Assembly (NCBI GenBank): GCA_023438065.1
Contig: JAEXRH010000017.1
Span: 1-64,000 of the forward strand
Origin: Spirochaetota bacterium
Lineage (GTDB): Bacteria > Spirochaetota > Spirochaetia > Treponematales > Treponemataceae
Length of the DNA stretch: 64,000 nt
Direction: 5' to 3'
Shown: positions 58,913 to 64,000 of the stretch, piece by piece
Layout of the letters: the number at the start of each line of letters is the position of its first letter
Numbering within the stretch: the first letter of the stretch is position 1
Position numbers and translations under genes: made by a program
Notes under the pieces: model-generated
Seen by the model: the letters and a program-made list of their open reading frames with translations, nothing else
The model's database searches: none
What the model was told of the DNA's origin: nothing

Positions 58913-61383
58913 CAGGCGTATCCTTCGGTCTTGAGCGCGTCCTTGAGCCGCGCGAACTCGGCCATCGTCCGCTCGAGCGCCTTCTTGAGCTCTTCGGCCG
59001 AGAGGGATCCTGAGCCCTTCTCGATCTCGAGCGCGGCGGCGGCGAGGCGCTTGGCGGTGACGTTGAGCGAGCTTCCCTTGATGAGGTGCGCGGTTCTCGA
59101 CGCCGCCTCGAGCGAGCCCGACCGGATGTCCTCGGCGAGGATGCCGAGGTGCTCCTCCGTCTGCGCGAGGTACTCGCCGACGAGCGCGCGCGCTCCCTCG
59201 ACGTCCCCCATCATGATCTCGCAAAGTTCCGCGCTCGAGAAGGTTTCGGGGTCGACCTGGCCCTGTCCCGCGGTTTCCGTTTTTCCGGTTCCGTCAGCCT
59301 CGCTCATCTGTCGCTCCTTGAGGAATCTGGTTATGACTTCGAACACGTCCTGTCGCTTGTAGGGTTTCGGGAGGATGTCGTCCATGCCCGCCGCGAGGCA
59401 TTGTTCCCGCTCGTCCGATTGCGCGCTCGCGGTGCAGGCGACGATGGGGCATTGGTACCCGTTCTCTCGTATCCAGGTGGCGGCCTCGTAGCCGTTCATG
59501 TTAGGCATCTGGATGTCCATGAATACGAGGTTTATCGTCGCGACCGCGAAGGCCTTGGTCGCCTCGAGTCCGTCGGAAGCCTGGATGACGCGCGCCCCCG
59601 CCTTCTCGAGGAAGATGGTCAGGAGTTTGCGGTTTACGGGATGGTCCTCCGCGACGAGTATCGTGAGCCCCTCGGCGAGGTTGTCGTTGCTTGGCGCGGG
59701 CTCGACCGCGGGCTCGGCCCTGACCGGCGTCGCGACCTCGTCCGTCGAGTCGAGTTCCTCGAGCTCGACGGATTCCTCGCCGCCCTTCTGTCCCGGTCCG
59801 TCCTCGTCGACGACCTCGAGATCGATCGAGGACGCGAAATGTTCCTTGAGGAGGTCGGCGAGCATCCGGCGCTTGACCGGTTTGTAGAGGTAGCCGTTGA
59901 ACCACTCGAGGAGCTTCATCTTCGCCTCCGCGCCGAAGCTTCCCTCGGGAACCATGAGGTAGAGCTGTGCCTGGTTGATGTCGCGGTTCTTGTTGATCTC
60001 GGCGGCGAGTCGCCAACCGTCCATCTCGGGCATGACCATGTCGATGAGCACGATGTCGAACGGGCGTCGCGACTGCCGGGCGGCGTGAAGCATGCCGAGC
60101 GCGAATATGCCGCTCGTCGCGCGCGTGACCTGCGAGTAGCCGAGCGAGCCGAGCGTGCGCTCGAGGATGTCGAGGGAGCGCTCGCTGTCGTCGACGAGGA
60201 GGAATCGCGTCGTGGGCGAGAGCTTGAGCGTCTCCTCGGCCGGCTGGGTCTCCGCCTTGACGAGCGGTATGTCGAACCAGAAGACGGATCCGCCCGATTC
60301 CGCCGACCTGACGCCGATCTCGCCGTCCATGAGCCTGACGATATTCCGGGAAATCGCGAGCCCGAGTCCCGTGCCGCCGTATTTCCGCGTCGTCGAGGAG
60401 TCGGCCTGCACGAACTGCGCGAAGAGCCGCGATTGCACCTCTTCGGGGATTCCGATCCCGGAGTCGATCACCTCGAAGTGGACGTACTCCCCCGCGGGGT
60501 TCTTGAGGGAAACCGCGCCTTCGCGGACGACGGGAAACGCCTTGACGTGGATGAATCCCGTCTCGGTGAACTTGACCGCGTTCTTGACGAGGTTGAGGAT
60601 TACCTGACGGAGCCTGATCGGGTCGCCGACGAACGAGGTCGGAAGTTCGGGGTCGATGTCGATGCAGATCTCGAGGCCCTTCTTGTGCGCTTCCATGGAC
60701 ACGAGGTCGACCGTCTGCTCGACGACGTCGTCGAGGCGGTAATCGATGTTCTCTATCTTGAGCTGACCGGCCTCTACCTTCGAGATGTCGAGGATGTCGT
60801 TGATGAGGGTGAGCATGACGTCGGCGCTGAAGCGGACTTGCCGCGCGTATTCGGTTTGCTCCTCGTCGAGTTTCGTTTCGGAGAGGAGTTCCATCATGCC
60901 GATGATCGTCTGTATCGGGGTCCTGATCTCGTGGCTGATGTTGGCGAGGAACTGGCTTCGCGAAACGCTCGCCTTCTCGGCGCTTTCCTTCGCCTGGACG
61001 AGATGGCTTTCCTTGAGTTTTTGGCCCGTGATGTCCTCGATGAGCGCGAGGTACCGCCCGTCCTCCTCGCGGTTCATCGTGAGCTTGTACCAGGCTTCCT
61101 CCTGGCCGTCCCTGGCGAGCGCGAAATCGAACACGAAGAAGGGAATGGCGTTCGTCACGAGGTAGTCGAAGCGGATCGCGTCCTCGCCGTTCGCCCCCGA
61201 GAGGATCACGTCCCTGATGTTCGGTTTGCCCTTGCCCGCCTTCTTTTCCGGGGAGACGAGCGCTCCTATGGTTTCGGTGGCGGCGTCGTTCCGCGCCTCG
61301 ATGGTACCGTCCGCGGAGAGGATGAGGACCGGGACGCGCGACTTGAGGAGGTAGTCGACGGGGACGTTTTGAGCGATGGCCAT
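58912..61383 (-). CDS. Hybrid sensor histidine kinase with two receivers and Hpt
   Basis: An 823-residue soluble hybrid kinase. A PAS-like region covers residues about 1-125. HisKA has the H-box ISHEIRTPIQT near 158. HATPase_c includes NLVKNAVKFT (N box), DSGIGIP (G1) and GGTGLGLAIS (G2). The first receiver has LLVDD and VLIDMVMPEMDG with KPV; its conserved Ser/Thr position is unclear. The second has VAEDH, VFMDIQMPNMNG, CTASAQ and KP. A C-terminal Hpt has AHLIKGSSLNV. No transmembrane helix is seen, so it senses an internal signal or a partner. It overlaps the regulator gene upstream by one base, so it is paired with it. Confidence 0.92.
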   Translation of the reverse strand: MAIAQNVPVDYLLKSRVPVLILSADGTIEARNDAATETIGALVSPEKKAGKGKPNIRDVILSGANGEDAIRFDYLVTNAIPFFVFDFALARDGQEEAWYKLTMNREEDGRYLALIEDITGQKLKESHLVQAKESAEKASVSRSQFLANISHEIRTPIQTIIGMMELLSETKLDEEQTEYARQVRFSADVMLTLINDILDISKVEAGQLKIENIDYRLDDVVEQTVDLVSMEAHKKGLEICIDIDPELPTSFVGDPIRLRQVILNLVKNAVKFTETGFIHVKAFPVVREGAVSLKNPAGEYVHFEVIDSGIGIPEEVQSRLFAQFVQADSSTTRKYGGTGLGLAISRNIVRLMDGEIGVRSAESGGSVFWFDIPLVKAETQPAEETLKLSPTTRFLLVDDSERSLDILERTLGSLGYSQVTRATSGIFALGMLHAARQSRRPFDIVLIDMVMPEMDGWRLAAEINKNRDINQAQLYLMVPEGSFGAEAKMKLLEWFNGYLYKPVKRRMLADLLKEHFASSIDLEVVDEDGPGQKGGEESVELEELDSTDEVATPVRAEPAVEPAPSNDNLAEGLTILVAEDHPVNRKLLTIFLEKAGARVIQASDGLEATKAFAVATINLVFMDIQMPNMNGYEAATWIRENGYQCPIVACTASAQSDEREQCLAAGMDDILPKPYKRQDVFEVITRFLKERQMSEADGTGKTETAGQGQVDPETFSSAELCEIMMGDVEGARALVGEYLAQTEEHLGILAEDIRSGSLEAASRTAHLIKGSSLNVTAKRLAAAALEIEKGSGSLSAEELKKALERTMAEFARLKDALKTEGYA

Positions 61384-62627
61384 CAGATCGTCGCCTGCAG
61401 GGTTTCTATCGCCTTCGCGAGTATGGCCTCCGGCTTGAGCGGCTTGATCATGTAGCTTCGCACGCCCGTAGAGAGGACCTTCATCACCGCCTCCCGCTGG
61501 CTGATCGAGGAGAGCACGATTACCGGCGTCGTGATGTCGTTCTCTTTCATCTTCGCGAGCACCTCGAGGCCGTTCATCACCGGCATCATGAGGTCGAGGA
61601 ATATGAGGTCGTAGGAGCCGCCGATCATGCGGGGAAGGAATTCCGCTCCGGACTCGAAGAGCTCCACGGCCGCGTTGATGGACTGGAAGGTTTTCGCGAG
61701 GACGGTCCTGATGACGACGTCGTCGTCGACCACGGCTATCTTGATGTCGTGCGCGACCGACTTGAGTGACTCGATCTCGCTCTTGAAGCGCATCTCGAGC
61801 GCCGAGCCGTCGCGCGAGGAGGCGTCGCCGCCCTGGAGGATCTTCTCGCTGATGAGGGTAGACGTGTCGGTCACGCCGATCGCGTCGCGAAGGAGCGAGT
61901 CGATCGCCTTCGAGAGGTCGGTGACCACCTGGATGTCCGCGTACGCCTTGTTTCCCTCGATGAAGTCGCGCGCGAAGCAGTCGAGCGTGAGTATCTTGAT
62001 GTTCCGGTTCTTGATCGAGGGGTCGGCCATCACGCTTTCCATGAGGAGCTCGAGGTTCGGGCCGTCGACGAAGGAGAGCGAGAGGTCCGTCATCATGACG
62101 AGGATCTTCGGGGCGTTGAGGTTGTAGAGCGAGATGAGCTCCCGGATACGGTACTTGAGGAGCTCGGTCTTCTCGCGGTTGAAGCCTTGCGCGATCTCGA
62201 CGAAGATGATGTTGTCGTTGACGCGCGCCTCCATGATGCACGGGGTCGTGTCGATGTCGAAGTCGACCTTGATGATTTCGGTTATGGCCGCGAAGAGCTG
62301 GTCGACCTTGAGCGGCTTCGGGATGATCTTCTTGACGTTGTACCCGGAAAGCCTCGTGACGTCGGCTTTCTCGATTTTCTGGGCGAGGAGGAAGACCGGG
62401 ATGTCCCGGCCGTTCGGATCCGCCTTTTTCGCGTCGAGGAGCTCGTACACGAAATTCCTCGAGGAATTGAAGTCGATGATCATGAGATCGGGGACGGTAA
62501 TGCGGAGCTTCGAGAGGCTGTCGAGCTTGCCCTTCCCGAATTCCGTCGTCACGTGCTTGGCCTCGAGTTTGGCCTTTATGTAATCGCGAAAAACGTTTGA
62601 TTCATCTATTAACAGCACTTGTTTCAT
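61383..62627 (-). CDS. Response regulator with two receivers around a STAS-like domain
   Basis: A 414-residue protein. The N-terminal receiver has VLLIDESN, LMIIDFNSS (phospho-Asp near residue 52) and IIPKPLK. Residues about 130-240 form a different alpha/beta domain (NDNIIFVEIAQGFNREKTELLKYRIRELISLYNL..., PKILVMMTDLSLSFVDG) that looks like a STAS fold. The C-terminal receiver (about 295-414) has IAVVDDDVV, IFLDLMMPVMNG, VLSS and IKPLK. No DNA-binding domain is present, so the output is protein-protein contact. Start ATG 62627 has no ribosome site; TATAAT lies 8 nt upstream. It is translationally coupled to the kinase gene. Confidence 0.85.
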   Translation of the reverse strand: MKQVLLIDESNVFRDYIKAKLEAKHVTTEFGKGKLDSLSKLRITVPDLMIIDFNSSRNFVYELLDAKKADPNGRDIPVFLLAQKIEKADVTRLSGYNVKKIIPKPLKVDQLFAAITEIIKVDFDIDTTPCIMEARVNDNIIFVEIAQGFNREKTELLKYRIRELISLYNLNAPKILVMMTDLSLSFVDGPNLELLMESVMADPSIKNRNIKILTLDCFARDFIEGNKAYADIQVVTDLSKAIDSLLRDAIGVTDTSTLISEKILQGGDASSRDGSALEMRFKSEIESLKSVAHDIKIAVVDDDVVIRTVLAKTFQSINAAVELFESGAEFLPRMIGGSYDLIFLDLMMPVMNGLEVLAKMKENDITTPVIVLSSISQREAVMKVLSTGVRSYMIKPLKPEAILAKAIETLQATI

Positions 62628-62635
62628 ATATTATT

Positions 62636-62641
62636 ATTATA
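62636..62641 (-). promoter_or_regulatory. Candidate leaderless -10 of the regulator gene
   Basis: Consensus TATAAT (62641-62636 on the minus strand), 8 nt before ATG 62627. A weak -35 (TTTCAA) lies 17 nt upstream of it. Confidence 0.5.
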
Positions 62642-62674
62642 CAAGCGACTCTACTTTCTTGAAAGGGTATAAGC

Positions 62675-63223
62675 ATGAAAAACGCGTACGTGTTCCTTGC
62701 GGACGGATTCGAGGAGGTCGAGGCGATTACCCCGATCGATTATCTGAGGCGCGCCGGGGTTTCCGTGACCGTCGTGGGCGTTTCGGGCCGGACCGCCGTG
62801 TCCGCGAGAAAGATCGTCGTCGAGTGCGATCGGGCTCTCGCGGAGGTCGTTTCCGGGCCGCTTCCGGATCTCGCGGTGCTTCCCGGAGGCGCCAAAGGGA
62901 GCGAGAATCTCGCGGCCTCGACCGAGCTGAAGGGCCTCGTCGGCCGGATGCTCGCCGAAAAGCGGCTCGTGGGCGCGATCTGCGCCGCCCCGGCGGTCGC
63001 GCTCGGGGGCTGGGGGTACCTTACGGGAAGGAAATATACCTGTTATCCGGGTGAGGGAGACTCCCTTCCGGTAAAGCCCCTCTCAGCGCGCGTCGTCACC
63101 GACGGGAATCTCGTCACCGCGCGCGCGGCCGGGGTCGCGGAGGAGTTCGCGCTCGAGCTCGTGAGGGTCCTGGTCGGCCCCGATGAGGCCGCGAAGATCG
63201 CGCAGGCGATTCTCGCGCGCTAG
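62675..63223 (+). CDS. DJ-1/PfpI-family protein
   Basis: A 182-residue cytosolic protein of the DJ-1/YajL group. It starts YVFLADGFEEVEAITPIDYLRRAGVSVTVVGVSG, the family opening with the conserved Glu. The nucleophile elbow is GAICAAPAVAL, with Cys near residue 105. Family members are proposed to repair glycated or oxidised protein, or act as chaperone-like proteins; the exact role is debated. GAAAGGG precedes ATG 62675. Its stop overlaps the convergent kinase stop in a shared CTAG. Confidence 0.93.
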   Translation: MKNAYVFLADGFEEVEAITPIDYLRRAGVSVTVVGVSGRTAVSARKIVVECDRALAEVVSGPLPDLAVLPGGAKGSENLAASTELKGLVGRMLAEKRLVGAICAAPAVALGGWGYLTGRKYTCYPGEGDSLPVKPLSARVVTDGNLVTARAAGVAEEFALELVRVLVGPDEAAKIAQAILAR

Positions 63224-64000
63224 GAAAGGCGGGAAAGCCTCCGCGCGATCGCGGCGAAGTCATCCTTCGCGAGCCTCGTTCCCGGCGCGGAAAGGCAGGC
63301 CCGCGCGGCGAGGTTTCCGGCCTCGAGACATTCGGCGAGGCTATGGCAACCGAGTCTCGCCGCGAGGAAGGCCCCCGCGAAGGTATCTCCGGCGCCGGTG
63401 TCGTCGAGCGGATAGCGGACCGGCTCGGTCATCGCCTCGGTCTTCCCCTTCGCCGTCCAGCATTCCGCCCCCCGTTCACCCCGTTTCACGACGATGCACG
63501 CCGTGCCCGAGCCCGATCGCGCGTAATGGGAAAAGACCATGTCGGCCCGCTCGTTCGGGGCGTATCCCGAAAGGTCGACCGGCACGGTTTTCTCGAGCGA
63601 GACGGCGAGCGCGCGGGCCTCGTCCTCGTTGAGGAAGACCGTCGCGCCCGATTCGGCGAGAAGCCGCTCGATGACGGCGCTTTTCTCCCGGACGATGTCC
63701 GCGGCGGCGACGTCAATCGCGAGCGGAACCTTCGATACCCTGCATGCGCGCGTGATTTTTTCGAAGACATCCCGGTTCCTGAGGGTTTGACCGTCGACGA
63801 ACACCGTTCGCGCCCGCGATACGAGCGCGTCGTCTATCTGCCCCGCGTCAAGCGTGGGCGCGGCCCCCGGCGCGCAGGCGACCGATTTCATGCCCCCCGG
63901 CATGTGGAGCACGAGGCAGCGCCCCGTCGGTTTCGTCCTGCGTTCGAGGATCGTCCGTACCCCCGATTCCGCGAGGTCATCCATGAACGATCTCGCCCAC
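63220..64000 (-). CDS. PfkB-family carbohydrate kinase (5'-partial)
   Basis: Partial at the window edge; the frame stays open through base 64000. The visible part has the PfkB C-terminal signature PLDDTGAGDTFAGAFLAARL, with the catalytic Asp in GAGD and the anion hole. It also has TVFLNEDEARAL and IVVKRGERGA for ATP binding. The N-terminal 50-70 residues with the sugar-binding site are missing from the window. It may phosphorylate ribose, fructose or a nucleoside; not decidable. It converges with the DJ-1 gene. Confidence 0.88.
   Translation of the reverse strand, partial: WARSFMDDLAESGVRTILERRTKPTGRCLVLHMPGGMKSVACAPGAAPTLDAGQIDDALVSRARTVFVDGQTLRNRDVFEKITRACRVSKVPLAIDVAAADIVREKSAVIERLLAESGATVFLNEDEARALAVSLEKTVPVDLSGYAPNERADMVFSHYARSGSGTACIVVKRGERGAECWTAKGKTEAMTEPVRYPLDDTGAGDTFAGAFLAARLGCHSLAECLEAGNLAARACLSAPGTRLAKDDFAAIARRLSRLS

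Noticed and set aside
59086..61455. Plus-strand open frame across the hybrid kinase
   Set aside because: Antisense shadow of a complete kinase with all motifs on the minus strand.

Overview
The window reads as chromosome of a free-living, GC-rich spirochaete of the Treponema lineage. This is inferred from several features: an EF-G of the 'AHIDSGKTT' type found in spirochaetes and mitochondria; a treponemal-type beta-barrel porin ending in an aromatic residue; many short-lipobox lipoproteins; a fliS-flgN flagellar pair behind a sigma-28-type promoter; and a Bat aerotolerance operon. I cannot name the species. Metabolic genes (GTP-type PEP carboxykinase, 4-alpha-glucanotransferase, a GH16 beta-glucanase, an SGNH esterase, branched-chain and class I aminotransferases) suit a sugar- and glucan-using bacterium. 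I saw no tRNA, intact insertion sequence, phage or CRISPR array. The window opens at the 3' end of an rRNA operon (5S gene) and ends inside a PfkB-family kinase.

Layout. 1-443: 5S rRNA, its terminator, an inverted repeat and a second copy of the 5S tail. 444-2931: a small ORF and a KtrB/KtrA potassium uptake pair. 2953-7556 (minus): malQ with its own operator, then fusA plus a RecA/KaiC-like ATPase. 7557-13528 (minus): polA-coaE-SPOR protein-envelope protein. 13765-15780: a Gly-rich lipoprotein and, on the minus strand, flgN-fliS. 15966-28720 (plus): ftsH; lolA-rodZ-like-rimO-pcrA-gatCAB; a degenerate aminotransferase-like protein and a small membrane protein. 28894-39814: porin, lipoprotein, acyP, ilvE, ychF, GH16, a phosphodiesterase-like lipoprotein, a very large anchored protein and a TPR lipoprotein. 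40048-45790: pckG, small proteins, an orphan solute-binding lipoprotein and an aminotransferase. 45887-54034: moxR-DUF58-BatX-BatA-BatB-BatC-BatD/E, then Smr and a membrane J-protein. 54163-58912: infA, dksA-like, a TolB/PEGA/FGE-fold protein, an SGNH hydrolase and a PHP phosphatase. 58912-64000: hybrid kinase and double-receiver regulator, DJ-1, and the partial kinase.

Two patterns go beyond gene content. First, about ten ATG codons lack a Shine-Dalgarno sequence and sit 6-8 nt after a -10-like hexamer, several with a -35 box 17 nt further up. Many genes here may therefore be read from leaderless mRNAs, including a divergent pair that shares its -35 sequence. Second, gatC and pckG each end inside a perfect hairpin whose loop holds the stop codon. 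Downstream of each stop lies an array of related or mosaic hairpins, some of which keep their pairing while their flanks change. Other notable points are a terminator-like hairpin enclosing a ribosome binding site (34767-34818), a GTPase-linked KaiC-like ATPase, and a Rec-STAS-like-Rec regulator coupled to its kinase.
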